Both the position numbers and the translations under genes were made by a program. 64,000 nt of DNA from Pedobacter borealis DSM 19626 (GTDB lineage: Bacteria > Bacteroidota > Bacteroidia > Sphingobacteriales > Sphingobacteriaceae), in assembly GCF_000708285.2 (NCBI RefSeq), contig NZ_JAUG01000006.1, positions 1 to 64,000 of the forward strand. The letters run 5' to 3'. Below are positions 43,501 to 52,262 of this stretch, piece after piece (position 1 is the stretch's first letter; every line of letters begins with the position of its first letter). The notes under the pieces were generated by a model. That model was not told where the DNA came from. It searched no databases and saw nothing but the letters and a program-made list of their open reading frames with translations.

Positions 43501-46179
43501 CAGTTTTCCATCGGTATTTACATTTACAATTTCGATTTTATGCGCTTTGCCAGTAACCAGCATACCGCTCAAACGGTCGCCTTTTTCTGATCGGATACCC
43601 AAATAACTGCTATACACATGATAGGGTATGCTGAAATTATCGATGCTGAAATTACCTCCGGGTTCGAAAACTTTGGTTGTAAAGTTTGCCCTTAACACGC
43701 CAGGAGCGGTATTGTTCTCATTGAGGTTGGTGTTAATCTGCGCTGTACCGTTCTGGTTTAAAGTGCCTTCGAAAATGGTTTTAACCTGCGATTCGAAGTT
43801 AACCGTTGGGTTATCGAAACTAAAACCCTCAAAGCCTTTAAATTTAGTCTCTGTAGTGTTTAAGTTTACATCAACCTTCGCTTTTAAGTTTTGCGCAACA
43901 GCACCGAATAGCCATTTGGCCGATAGGGTAGCGGCTGATGTTCCTGAACTTAAATATGCCCTATTGCCAACGTTAAAATCAATTTTCAAACGGTTTGGCA
44001 TTACGGTTTCGATTTTTAGGGTTTTGGTAAATGTAGCACCGCCTGCTTTAACTTTCGCCATCCAGTTACCCGTTGGCGCTGTACTTTCAGTAGCGGTTTT
44101 AAAGGTGTAGAATCCGTTTAATGGCTTGCCATTAATTAATCTTTTATAAAGCTGGCCTTTGGGATTATAGAACTCCATGGTTACCGGATAATTAGCAGGA
44201 AGTTTTTTTAGTTTGTCTTCCAGCACGAAAGAAACAAATAAACTGTCGCCCGGCCTCCAAACGCCACGCTCGCCATAAATAAAGCCTTTTAAGCCACTTT
44301 GAACTACGTCACCGCCAACATCGAAGCGGCTTAACGGAAGTGAGCTTCCGTCGTCTAATTTAAGGTAGCCGCGTTCTGAACCATTTTTAGCGATCAATAA
44401 GAAAGGCTGACGTTTCAGGTCAAAACTTGCAAAGCCATCACCATCAGTTTTAGTAGTGAATATGATCTGTTTTTGGTAATCCATCAACTCCAGGTTTACA
44501 CCACTTAATGGTTTTGCCGTTAATAAGTCTGTTGCAACAATAAGCATGCTGTTATCGTTACCACGTTTGGCCACCAAACCAATATTCGAGGCAACTAAGT
44601 TTCTGCTGGCCCAGCGCTGGTTAGTGTAAAACGATGGCGTACATGGATTGTCTTTATCATTCCACCTGTAATTTGGCGGGTAATAATTATTGTAACGCTG
44701 CCAAAAGTCATCGTCTTCGTCAATCTTTTCACCATAACCTTCATCATCTCCATATTCGGCTTCTTTCTCATTACCATCGGCTTTTTCTTCTCCGGTTTTA
44801 CAATTGTAAGCATTGTATTCCCGTCTGAAAGCAATGGTAACGCGGTACATGGCACCAGGCTCAGTACGGATCATTTTGTCAAGATCGAGGGTGAAACGGT
44901 TCTTTTTATGGAGGTTAAGCGCCTTGTCTTCATCTAATCGCACCGTTTTTTGCAGAATAGGTTTTGCTACCCTACGCAACTCGTTACCATCTTTATAACT
45001 ATTCGTTTGAAAAAACTGCGGTATGTTGTTTTCGTAGATTTTGATCACGGTAACATCAACAGCCTTTAAATTAATCGCTTCGAAAGGTAAAACCAGCTTT
45101 CCTGAGTTGGGTAAAATGATACCATTACCTGCAATGGTAACGGCCGGTAATTTATCCTCGAAAACAAGATTGGCTACTTTACCGTTTGGAAGTGTTTTCG
45201 CATTGATGTTTTCTACTCCTGCATTCACACTTAAAGTATAATTGCCTTTAAGTTCTTCGGTAGCATAAACTTTAACCTGACTGGCATCAATGGTATATCT
45301 TAAATCGCTCAGATTGCCCAGCGTAATCATACCTGTTAAATCCTGTCCTACACCAATGGGTTCAGAAAATTGTACCAATGCATAATCTTCTTCGCCCTGA
45401 ATGGCCTTCATATCCAGTATTTCGAATTTATTTATCGCCGGAACACGGATTTCTACTTCTCCTTTTTGTTCTGCGTCGATGGCATCGCCATCCCAATCTA
45501 TTTTTAAATTTTGATCGTTTCCAGTCTTTTTTATGCTATCGATAGTGAATTTTGAAGTGTTTTTTGCCGGATCATGCTGCCATTTGATTTTTAGCTTTTG
45601 GTCAAAATCCAATGAAATCGTTTTCTCTATTTTATTGGTTTCTTCTACGTCAGCAGTAGCCACTTCGCCGGTTAATTTCATATAATCCATTGCAGTATTG
45701 TTCTGCGAAACCAATCCGTTTTGAGAAAGCATAATCCCTGGGGTAATTACTTTAAACTCAAAGTCGAAATCTTCAAGGCCTTTTTCTGTAGCAGAAACTT
45801 CCGAAAGTTTGAATGTAGCTTCGTAGTTTTTGCCAGGTTTGAGGTTTTCATCAGGTCTAAATTCAACCGTTTGCGGATCTATCCAATAGGTTTTGCCCGA
45901 GATAGAAGGGGAGAAGTCGAACAGTTCGCGTGAATCTGCTTTGCCCAGATCCTGCATACCTGTTGCCGCATTGGCTAAATGAACTCTGATAAAACTCTTT
46001 TTGGAAATGGTTCCGGAAGTATAGGCTTCGATATATTTTGCATAAGCCTGATTTTCTTCATGATTTTTTTTCTTTCTATTGAAATAAATAAATACAATTG
46101 CCGCTATAGAAACAGCAAGTAAACCGATGAAGATAAATTTCTTTTTAGAGGAAGATTGGTAGGTAGATGGTTGTTCCAT
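40588..46179 (-). CDS. Alpha-2-macroglobulin family protein (YfhM-like)
   Basis: 1863 residues, anchored by one N-terminal helix (FIFIGLLAVSIAAIVFIYF) with the bulk in the periplasm. It has MG-type beta domains throughout, a bait-like region, and the thioester motif GCIEQ near residue 1411, followed by an alpha/alpha toroid and a C-terminal receptor-binding-like domain. Bacterial relatives trap invading proteases and work with penicillin-binding protein 1C. A low-complexity acidic stretch (EKEAEYGDDEGYGEKIDED near 465-490) interrupts the N-terminal half. It lies upstream of pbpC on the same strand. Confidence 0.92.
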   Translation of the reverse strand: MEQPSTYQSSSKKKFIFIGLLAVSIAAIVFIYFNRKKKNHEENQAYAKYIEAYTSGTISKKSFIRVHLANAATGMQDLGKADSRELFDFSPSISGKTYWIDPQTVEFRPDENLKPGKNYEATFKLSEVSATEKGLEDFDFEFKVITPGIMLSQNGLVSQNNTAMDYMKLTGEVATADVEETNKIEKTISLDFDQKLKIKWQHDPAKNTSKFTIDSIKKTGNDQNLKIDWDGDAIDAEQKGEVEIRVPAINKFEILDMKAIQGEEDYALVQFSEPIGVGQDLTGMITLGNLSDLRYTIDASQVKVYATEELKGNYTLSVNAGVENINAKTLPNGKVANLVFEDKLPAVTIAGNGIILPNSGKLVLPFEAINLKAVDVTVIKIYENNIPQFFQTNSYKDGNELRRVAKPILQKTVRLDEDKALNLHKKNRFTLDLDKMIRTEPGAMYRVTIAFRREYNAYNCKTGEEKADGNEKEAEYGDDEGYGEKIDEDDDFWQRYNNYYPPNYRWNDKDNPCTPSFYTNQRWASRNLVASNIGLVAKRGNDNSMLIVATDLLTAKPLSGVNLELMDYQKQIIFTTKTDGDGFASFDLKRQPFLLIAKNGSERGYLKLDDGSSLPLSRFDVGGDVVQSGLKGFIYGERGVWRPGDSLFVSFVLEDKLKKLPANYPVTMEFYNPKGQLYKRLINGKPLNGFYTFKTATESTAPTGNWMAKVKAGGATFTKTLKIETVMPNRLKIDFNVGNRAYLSSGTSAATLSAKWLFGAVAQNLKAKVDVNLNTTETKFKGFEGFSFDNPTVNFESQVKTIFEGTLNQNGTAQINTNLNENNTAPGVLRANFTTKVFEPGGNFSIDNFSIPYHVYSSYLGIRSEKGDRLSGMLVTGKAHKIEIVNVNTDGKLLSGTKTVQVELYKTQWRWWWEQDDQYTYANFTQNQYNKLIESHQVNLTNGKGSWDLRIDEPEWGRYLILVRDANGGHITGKSVYVDWPGWAQREQGSNPTEASMLSFTANKEKFTVGEDITLTIPTGKNGRALISIENGSRVLKTFWVDTKAGQTQFKFKAEKEMAPNVFANITLLQPHAQTVNDLPIRMYGAIPLSVEDPQTILKPTIKMLDKIKPETENTITVAEQNGKAMTYTIALVDEGLLDLTRFKTPDPHGAFYACEGLGVKTWDLFDYVLGAWGGNLERILSIGGDGSINKNLNPAKANRFKAVVKFMGPFTISKGESKTHKFKLPQYIGAVRAMVVAGQDAAYGFTEKSVQVKKPLMVLATLPRVIGPGESFTLPVTVFATENNLKNVSVQLQANNLIVQGSNKQQLYYKQTGEQMTYFEVKAPNTVGIAKVKVIAQSGAEKTVYDVEMDIRNPNPYVTNVVSATVQPHTKWAVNYLPIGMTGTNSGSLEVSSIPAINLGKRLSYLIQYPHGCIEQTTSGIFPQLFLDRLSPLNEQQKATTEKNIKAGINRLKGFQTTDGGLSYWPGEGSSDEWGSNYAGHFLVEAQNAGYTLPVGLLDELLRYQKSKAANWAPNSNNFYGGDLSQAYRLYMLALAKKPEMAAMNRLKAFEYLSITAKWRLAAAYKLAGQNDVAQNMIRGLDTSIQAYKQLGGTYGSDVRDEAMILETLTLLGQKAKAASLLQPLAAKLGENTWYSTQTTAYSLLAIAKFCGSNQSANKLQYQYVLDGKSAPVSSNQYISSTPVTFKGNTASITNNGNNVLFVRLVLEGQPIAGQNNFLPNRPEVLDMNVTYKRLNGKVLDPTSLKQGTDFYAEVTVKNPGRMGYYEQMALTQIFPSGWEIINTRVNDNQSILASSPFTYQDIRDDRVFTYFNVREGESLVYKVLLNASYLGKYYLSAVQCEAMYNNDISATEAGKWVQVVK

Positions 46180-46392
46180 GTTTGAAATTCGTTAAGATAA
46201 ATGAGGGTATAATGTTACGGTAAAAGCAATAGATGTGTCGCAATTTATCCTTTGCATCCGAAACCCTATATTCCATCCGAAAATAAACTAAAATTCACGT
46301 TAAAATAAATTATGTTGAAAATTAACACTTAGGGTTTGTTCCTTTGCATGGTTTTGGATAAGTTTACAACATTAACCCCAATACAACCAGAT

Positions 46393-46815
46393 ATGATAAA
46401 GAAACTCTTGATTTTTTCGGGCCTGTTATTTTCGACCAGTTTTTGTTTTGCCCAAAAAACTGAAGTAGAAGATGCCGTAAGCAAATTAACCAAACTGATG
46501 GTTACACCAGATAGTTTGGCGCTTGATAAAATAATTTTGAATAACCTAAGTTACGGGCATTCGAGTGGAAAAATTCAAACCAAGCAGGAATTTATGCATT
46601 CGTTACTTTCTGGAGAATCTGATTTTGTGGATATTAATTTAACTGATCAAACTGTCGTTGTTCAGAATAAAACAGCTTTGGTTCGTCATACACTAAACGC
46701 CAAAACAAATGATAAAAATGTTCCGGGAAATGTGAAATTGTATATTCTTTTAATCTGGAGTAAAGAAAAATCGGGCTGGAAATTAATTGGAAGACAAGCG
46801 GTTAAGGTGCCTTAG
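46393..46815 (+). CDS. Secreted NTF2-like (DUF4440-type) protein
   Basis: 140 residues from the ATG at 46393, which gives a good signal peptide (MIKKLLIFSGLLFSTSFCFA, cleavage near AQ). The mature part has the SnoaL/NTF2-like pattern of helix, short helix and curved sheet: DAVSKLTKLMVTPD, ILNNLSYGHSSGKIQTKQEF, LVRHTLNAK and LYILLIWSKEKSGWKLIGRQ. Such proteins are often ligand-binding or lyase-like, with unknown role. The frame is open further upstream, but only with a TTG start. Confidence 0.75.
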   Translation: MIKKLLIFSGLLFSTSFCFAQKTEVEDAVSKLTKLMVTPDSLALDKIILNNLSYGHSSGKIQTKQEFMHSLLSGESDFVDINLTDQTVVVQNKTALVRHTLNAKTNDKNVPGNVKLYILLIWSKEKSGWKLIGRQAVKVP

Positions 46816-46823
46816 TTGGATGA

Positions 46824-46860
46824 ATTTACAATTTCGGAATTTGATTCCGAAATTGTAAAT
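46824..46860. promoter_or_regulatory. Perfect 17-bp-arm palindrome before DUF4143 ATPase gene
   Basis: ATTTACAATTTCGGAAT (46824-46840) and its exact complement (46844-46860) flank TTG. It ends 6 bases before the ATG of the ATPase gene, where it would overlap the ribosome binding site. It could be an operator for autoregulation, or an RNA hairpin masking the start. Confidence 0.7.
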
Positions 46861-46866
46861 TTGTTT

Positions 46867-48018
46867 ATGATCCAACGACTAGCTGAAAAAGAACTACTAG
46901 AATTAAGTGCGCAATTTAAATCTGTAGCAGTAATTGGCCCCCGCCAGTCAGGTAAAACCACATTAACTAAAAGTGTTTTCCCAAACAAGCCATACGTTTC
47001 TTTAGAAAATCCAGATACTCGTTTGTTTGCGGAAGATGATCCTCGCGGTTTTTTAAGTCAATTTCCTGAAGGTGCCATTTTAGATGAGGCACAAAGAACA
47101 CCTAATCTTTTTTCATATCTCCAACAAATTCTTGATGAGTCCTTATCTCCAGGGAAATTTATTATTACAGGTTCTAATAATTTTCTTTTACAGGAAAGTA
47201 TAGTTCAAAGTTTAGCGGGTAGAATTGCTTATATAAAACTTTTGCCTTTTTCAATCCCAGAGTTGAAAGCTGCAGATATCGTTTTTGATAATGTAAATGA
47301 GTATCTTATTAAAGGGGGGTATCCGCCAATTTATGACCAAAATATTCCTTCATACAAATGGCATCAAAATTATATTCAAACTTATTTAGAAAAAGATGTA
47401 AGGCAAATCAAGAATATAACAAATTTATCCGTATTCGAGCGGTTTTTAAGGTTGTGCGCAGGTAGGGTTGGACAATTACTGAATATGAATAGCTTAGGAA
47501 TTGAGGTAGGGGTGGATAGTAAAACTATAGCATCATGGATTGGCATTTTAGAAAGTAGTTTTGTTGTATATCTTTTAAAACCCCATCATCAAAATTTTAA
47601 TAAACGAGTGGTAAAAATGCCTAAGCTATATTTTTATGATACTGGATTAGCGGCTGCACTTCTAGGCATACAAAATGAATCTCAACTGGATACCCATCCG
47701 GTTAAAGGAAGTCTTTTTGAAAATATGATTGTTGTTGAAATGTTAAAGAGCAGGTTTAACTTAGGTTTGAGCGACAATATTTTCTTTTGGCGAGATAACG
47801 TGGGGAACGAAATTGATATGCTGATTGATGATGCAGAAAAATTGGTGCCTATTGAAATTAAAGCTGGTAAAACGATTAACAGCGATTACTTTAAGGGAAT
47901 TACTTTTTGGAATAAATTAACAGGCAGTACAGGTGGGCAAATAATATATGCAGGCAATGAAAAACAATTAAGAAGCAATGATATTAATATATTTCCGTGG
48001 AATAATACAGATTTTTAA
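46867..48018 (+). CDS. AAA+ ATPase with DUF4143 domain
   Basis: 383 residues from the ATG at 46867. The N-terminal ATPase has Walker A GPRQSGKTT near 24-32 and Walker B GAILDEAQRTP. The C-terminal DUF4143 half has a restriction-endonuclease-like pattern (FFWRDNVGNEIDMLI ... VPIEIKAGK). Such proteins are widespread, often in several copies, with unproven function; toxin-antitoxin or defence roles have been proposed. The upstream perfect palindrome suggests autoregulation. Confidence 0.85.
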   Translation: MIQRLAEKELLELSAQFKSVAVIGPRQSGKTTLTKSVFPNKPYVSLENPDTRLFAEDDPRGFLSQFPEGAILDEAQRTPNLFSYLQQILDESLSPGKFIITGSNNFLLQESIVQSLAGRIAYIKLLPFSIPELKAADIVFDNVNEYLIKGGYPPIYDQNIPSYKWHQNYIQTYLEKDVRQIKNITNLSVFERFLRLCAGRVGQLLNMNSLGIEVGVDSKTIASWIGILESSFVVYLLKPHHQNFNKRVVKMPKLYFYDTGLAAALLGIQNESQLDTHPVKGSLFENMIVVEMLKSRFNLGLSDNIFFWRDNVGNEIDMLIDDAEKLVPIEIKAGKTINSDYFKGITFWNKLTGSTGGQIIYAGNEKQLRSNDINIFPWNNTDF

Positions 48019-48027
48019 TCTTTTTGC

Positions 48028-48432
48028 TTACTTAATCATCACCCCAGGTCTGTTTACCAGCGGAATCTTGATCATATTGGAATCGATGATGCTTTCAGGC
48101 AAGAAAATAAATTTTTTGTCATAAATAGTGCTACCAATGTAATAGCTTAGCCAATATTCGTTGGTTAAGCCGAAAACTTCCGGATCTATGGCTTCCACTC
48201 CTGCAAAAGAATTTGCTTCCATGTCGCCTACAAAATGCCTTAAAACAGAAGTTTTTACCTGCTTTCCGTCTTTTTCTCCATAACCTTTAGAGCTGATCAA
48301 TACATTGGTAATCGGTTCGTTTTTTAAATTAACGAGATAAACCGTCCAGCTTTTTACTTCAGGTGTTTCGCCCATCAATACAACGGCCATTGCGATATCT
48401 TCAACTGTATTTTCTGGTAAATCTGCTTTCAT
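48028..48432 (-). CDS. Conserved hypothetical protein near topA
   Basis: 134 residues. I do not recognise a named domain. It begins MKADLPENTVEDIAMAVVL and has strands WTVYLVNLKNEPITNVLIS and WLSYYIGSTIYDKKFIFLPE; no signal peptide. It reads as a soluble beta-rich cytoplasmic protein of a kind conserved across Bacteroidota. An ATG 9 bases upstream is possible, but GGTGG before the inner ATG looks like a better ribosome site. It is on the same strand as topA, separated from it by a palindromic repeat. Confidence 0.6.
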   Translation of the reverse strand: MKADLPENTVEDIAMAVVLMGETPEVKSWTVYLVNLKNEPITNVLISSKGYGEKDGKQVKTSVLRHFVGDMEANSFAGVEAIDPEVFGLTNEYWLSYYIGSTIYDKKFIFLPESIIDSNMIKIPLVNRPGVMIK

Positions 48433-48445
48433 AACCACCATTTGT

Positions 48446-48508
48446 CGTCATGCTGAATTTATTTCAGTATCTTTATGATAAAGACTCTGAAACAAGTTCA
48501 GAGTGACG
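48446..48508. repeat. CGTCA-type palindromic repeat, copy 3
   Basis: CGTCATGCTGAATTTATTTC at the left end and GTTCAGAGTGACG at the right end. It lies between topA and the hypothetical gene on the same strand and could terminate topA transcription as well as being a dispersed repeat. Confidence 0.6.
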
Positions 48509-48516
48509 GTACTAAT

Positions 48517-51078
48517 TTATTTTTTCTTCGCTACAGCCTTTTTAGCTGGGGCTTTTTTCTTTGCCGGTGCTTTTTTCTTCGTTTCGAAAGCATTAGGCAC
48601 CTGCTCTACAATCATTTTTTTAACCACTTCCAAATCAATATCAACCAATTCTTCCGGTGTATATTTTTGCTTGGTAGCCTCGTTATTCCTCAATTTAAGC
48701 ATCAACTTGCCAAAACGGATAAATGGTCCCCAACGGCCGTTTTCGATAGAAATTTTTTCAGCATCCCAGGTTTTAATGTATCTGTTAGCCTCTTTTTCTA
48801 CTTTTTTGCCGATTAAAGTATTAATATCTTCTTGCGATAGGTTGTCAAAATCGTAGCCTTTTGCTGGAATATTGATAAACAGATCGTTCCATTTAATAAA
48901 CGGACCAAAACGGCCTTTGCCCTTTGTTACGCCTAAACCTTCGTAATAGGCAATAGGTGCATCATCATCCATTTTCTGGCGGATAATTTCAACTGCTCTT
49001 TCATAAGTAACCGATAAAGGCTCCTCGTTTTTAGGAAGGGAAATAAAACTTTCGCCCCATTTTACATAAGGACCAAAACGGCCAACACCAATCATTACTT
49101 CTTTACCTTCAAAATCAGGAAGCTGGAAAGGAAGTTTAAACAGCTCCAGCGCATCATCTAAAGTAATGGTTGCAACAGATTGTGTGCGCATTAAGCTCGC
49201 ATACCGAGGTTTTTCGGCCTCATCAAGCTCTCCAATTTGAACCAATGGTCCAAATTTACCAACCTTGGTATATACATTTTTACCCGTGGCAGGGTCTAAA
49301 CCCAACAAGCGTTCGCCAGTGGCACGTTCTGCAGTTTCAAGCGTAGTTTCTACTTCGCTATGAAATGGATTATAGAACGAGTGCAGCATTTTAGTCCACT
49401 CTTGTAAACCCTGGGCAATTTCATCAAATTCTTTCTCCACCTTTGCCGTGAAGTTAAAATCGACAATGCCTTTGAAATGTTCTACCAAGAAATCGTTTAC
49501 TACCTCACCAATATCGGTAGGGAAGAGTTTTGATTTCTCCGCACCGGTAATTTCTGATTTTATTTCTTTTTTTACCTGCCCATCAGCTAAAATGATAGAA
49601 GTAAACTTACGTTGTTTGCCATCTCTATCTTCTTTAACCACATAACCACGGTTTTGTACCGTAGAAATGGTTGGTGCATAAGTAGACGGGCGGCCAATGC
49701 CCAGTTCTTCTAGTTTTTTAACCAAACTGGCCTCAGTATATCTTGCTGGCGGACGCGAATAACGCTCGGTTGCCTGCATTTCTTTTAAAAATAGTTCCTG
49801 TCCCTTGCTTAACGGAGGTAAAATTGCGCCACCTTCTTTTTCTTCGTTTTCTTCATCATCGGTAGATTCCAGATAAACTTTTAAGAAACCGTCAAATTTT
49901 AATACCTCACCTTCGGCAACTAAGTGTTCTTTTCGGGTTGAGGCGGTGATCTGAGCGGTTGTTTTTTCGAATAATGCTTCGCTCATTTGTGAAGCAATAG
50001 AGCGTTTCCAGATTAAATCGTACAGGCGTTTTTCGGAAATATCGCCGTCTACACTGTGTCTGTCGAAATAAGTAGGGCGGATGGCTTCGTGAGCCTCCTG
50101 GGCACCAGCAGATTTTGTTTTATAAACGCGGTGTTGGTGGTATTTATCACCATATGCAGATTTAATCTCAGCAGCAGCCGCATTTAATGCAGTTTCTGAT
50201 AAGTTTACAGAGTCTGTTCTCATGTAGGTAATCTTACCTGCTTCGTACAGTCTTTGTGCAACCTGCATGGTTCTGGCTACCGAAAATCCTAATTTTCTGG
50301 AGGCTTCTTGTTGTAAGGTTGAAGTGGTAAATGGGGCTGCAGGATTACGTTTTGCCGGCCTTGTTTCTAAACTAGTGATATCGAACCTGGCATTTGCACA
50401 GTCCTGAAGAAATTTTTCAGCATCAGCCTCATTTTCGAAGCGTTGTGGCAATTCTGCTTTTACAATTTCTTTTCCTTTGCCGGTAGCAAACTGGGCAGTA
50501 ATTTTATAGGCAGCAGCTGCATTAAAGTTTAAAACTTCTCTTTCTCTGTCAACAATTAAACGTACAGCAACTGATTGTACACGGCCTGCAGATAATGATG
50601 GTTTTACCTTTTTCCATAAAACAGGAGAAAGTTCGAAACCCACCAAACGATCTAATACGCGGCGTGCCTGTTGGGCATTTACCAGATTATAATCAATTCC
50701 CCGCGGACTATCGATTGCTTTTAAAATTGCTGGTTTGGTAATTTCATGAAAAACGATGCGTTTTGTTTTCTCCACTTTTAGGCCTAAAGTTTCGAATAAG
50801 TGCCACGAAATAGCTTCCCCTTCACGGTCCTCATCGGATGCTAGCCATACCATTTCGGCTTCCTTAGCTAGTTTTTTAAGCTCGGCGACAATGTTTTTCT
50901 TGTCGGCGGGTACCTCGTATGTCTGCGCAAAATTATTTTTGATATCAATGGCCATATCACCTTTAACTAAATCGCGGATGTGGCCATAGCTAGATTTCAC
51001 AAGAAAATCTTTGCCTAGGTAGCCTTCTATAGTTTTAGCTTTTGCGGGTGACTCGACGATTAATAAATTTTTGGCCAT
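48517..51078 (-). CDS. topA: DNA topoisomerase I
   Basis: 853-residue type IA topoisomerase that relaxes negative supercoils. The TOPRIM domain starts the protein (MAKNLLIVESPAKAKTIEGY) with DEDREGEAISWH. The active-site Tyr is in YMRTDSVNLS near 283. The C-terminal region holds repeats of the pattern GrfGPyvkwg (KVGKFGPLVQIG, GRFGPYVKWGE, GRFGPFIKWND, GRWGPFIRFGK) and replaces the zinc fingers of E. coli TopA. It ends in a lysine/alanine/proline tail (KKKAPAKKKAPAKK), as in many Bacteroidota, likely a DNA-binding tail. Confidence 0.95.
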   Translation of the reverse strand: MAKNLLIVESPAKAKTIEGYLGKDFLVKSSYGHIRDLVKGDMAIDIKNNFAQTYEVPADKKNIVAELKKLAKEAEMVWLASDEDREGEAISWHLFETLGLKVEKTKRIVFHEITKPAILKAIDSPRGIDYNLVNAQQARRVLDRLVGFELSPVLWKKVKPSLSAGRVQSVAVRLIVDREREVLNFNAAAAYKITAQFATGKGKEIVKAELPQRFENEADAEKFLQDCANARFDITSLETRPAKRNPAAPFTTSTLQQEASRKLGFSVARTMQVAQRLYEAGKITYMRTDSVNLSETALNAAAAEIKSAYGDKYHQHRVYKTKSAGAQEAHEAIRPTYFDRHSVDGDISEKRLYDLIWKRSIASQMSEALFEKTTAQITASTRKEHLVAEGEVLKFDGFLKVYLESTDDEENEEKEGGAILPPLSKGQELFLKEMQATERYSRPPARYTEASLVKKLEELGIGRPSTYAPTISTVQNRGYVVKEDRDGKQRKFTSIILADGQVKKEIKSEITGAEKSKLFPTDIGEVVNDFLVEHFKGIVDFNFTAKVEKEFDEIAQGLQEWTKMLHSFYNPFHSEVETTLETAERATGERLLGLDPATGKNVYTKVGKFGPLVQIGELDEAEKPRYASLMRTQSVATITLDDALELFKLPFQLPDFEGKEVMIGVGRFGPYVKWGESFISLPKNEEPLSVTYERAVEIIRQKMDDDAPIAYYEGLGVTKGKGRFGPFIKWNDLFINIPAKGYDFDNLSQEDINTLIGKKVEKEANRYIKTWDAEKISIENGRWGPFIRFGKLMLKLRNNEATKQKYTPEELVDIDLEVVKKMIVEQVPNAFETKKKAPAKKKAPAKKAVAKKK

Positions 51079-51676
51079 GAAATACGTTTTTGTGCAAATA
51101 AAGCTATAATTAAAGCATAAATCAAAACATGAATAGAATTAAATACAATTTTTTTATTAAATGCAGCGGAAATATGTTGGTTTATAGCTTGATTTCAATG
51201 TGGTTTTAATCTTTTTTTTGGAAAAGCAATATTAGTAATTTGTAGGTAAGGCTTTGTCCCGCCCTTTGCTACAAATCCTCAACCTCGTTCCCCGGTCTGC
51301 GGGTTTTTCGCTTCGGTCGGGTTTAGGCGGCGTGTGTAGTTCTGCTATTTAGGTTTTAACGGCGTTGTGCCAAGCTGAAGGTACAAAATGGCATCAGGCT
51401 TTGTTAATTAAACCAGATAGAGCGGAATAGCCCACAGCGTAGCGAGGACTATAAGCGATAGCGGGGCTGTAAACCGCCAAGAACCACTGCCCTCAATTTC
51501 CTAATCAAAAAAGACACTTATTTGAGCAATGAAATATATGCTTTCATTTTCAAATCATGCTCACAGTTTGTTCTATTAGCCAGTTCTCTTACTTAATTTG
51601 CTACATTTAATTTACAACAACGTTACGTTGGCGCAACCTATTTGTGCTTATATTCGTATATAAAAATAAAACAACG
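51079..51676. other. 598-bp intergenic stretch with a GC-richer core
   Basis: No reading frame here is convincing. About 51245-51530 is clearly more GC-rich than the flanks and contains hairpin-prone segments (CTGCGGGTTTTTCGCTTCGG, GCGTAGCGAGGACTATAAGC). It may be a dispersed intergenic element of this genus or a structured RNA. The edges are ordinary AT-rich promoter-like DNA for topA and the peroxidase. Confidence 0.45.
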
Positions 51677-52189
51677 ATGATCAGCACAATTTTAATCCTA
51701 TTAAACTTATTGGTATCTCCACCAAAAAATGTTTACGAGTTCAGCTTTAAAACCATTGATGGTAAAGAAATTAAACTATCGAAATTTAAAGGCAAAAAAA
51801 TCTTAATTGTTAACACCGCTTCTAAATGTGGTTTTACCCCACAGTATGAAGATTTGGAAAAACTTCAAAAGCAATATGGCAAAAAGGTAGTATTAATTGG
51901 TTTCCCTGCGGGTAACTTTGGCGGACAGGAGTTTTCTACCAATGCAGAGATTAAAGAATTTTGTACCGGAAAATACAATGTGTCGTTTTTACTTGCCGAG
52001 AAAAGCAGTGTTAAAGGTGATGATATCAGTCCATTGTTCAAGTATTTAACTTCTCAAACCAATACGGAAGAACAAGGTGATATTAAATGGAACTTTGAGA
52101 AATTCTTAATTAATGAAAAAGGAGAATTGGTACACCGTTTCCGTTCTAAAACAAAACCTACTGACGAAGCGATTGTAAAGAACTTATAA
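51677..52189 (+). CDS. Glutathione peroxidase-like protein
   Basis: 170 residues from the ATG at 51677. It has the thiol peroxidase core: the catalytic Cys in NTASKCGFTPQYEDLEKL, Gln in AGNFGGQEF and Trp/Asn in IKWNFEKFLINEKG. It reduces hydroperoxides, probably with thioredoxin. The N-terminal MISTILILLNLLVS looks like a signal or anchor segment, so it may act outside the cytoplasm. A TTG 33 bases upstream is possible but less likely. A strong terminator-like inverted repeat follows. Confidence 0.9.
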   Translation: MISTILILLNLLVSPPKNVYEFSFKTIDGKEIKLSKFKGKKILIVNTASKCGFTPQYEDLEKLQKQYGKKVVLIGFPAGNFGGQEFSTNAEIKEFCTGKYNVSFLLAEKSSVKGDDISPLFKYLTSQTNTEEQGDIKWNFEKFLINEKGELVHRFRSKTKPTDEAIVKNL

Positions 52190-52199
52190 AAGGCGGGAA

Positions 52200-52252
52200 G
52201 GCGGAAGGTTTAAGGTAGAAGGTTTTTCCTTCCAGCCCTTAAACCTTCCGCC
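52200..52252. terminator. Perfect 16-bp-arm terminator between gpx and aquaporin
   Basis: GGCGGAAGGTTTAAGG (52200-52215) and its exact complement (52237-52252) enclose a 21-base loop that itself can pair (AAGG/CCTT). TTTT follows on the right and AAAA precedes on the left, so it fits both convergent genes. Confidence 0.75.
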
Positions 52253-52262
52253 TTTTACCTTA

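Noticed and set aside
43628-44110. 160-residue plus-strand open frame inside the alpha-2-macroglobulin gene
   Set aside because: Mirror of a strongly conserved large gene; composition is low-information and no start signal is visible.
48503-48856. Plus-strand frames over the 3' end of topA
   Set aside because: They mirror the repetitive lysine/alanine tail and the C-terminal repeats of topoisomerase I.
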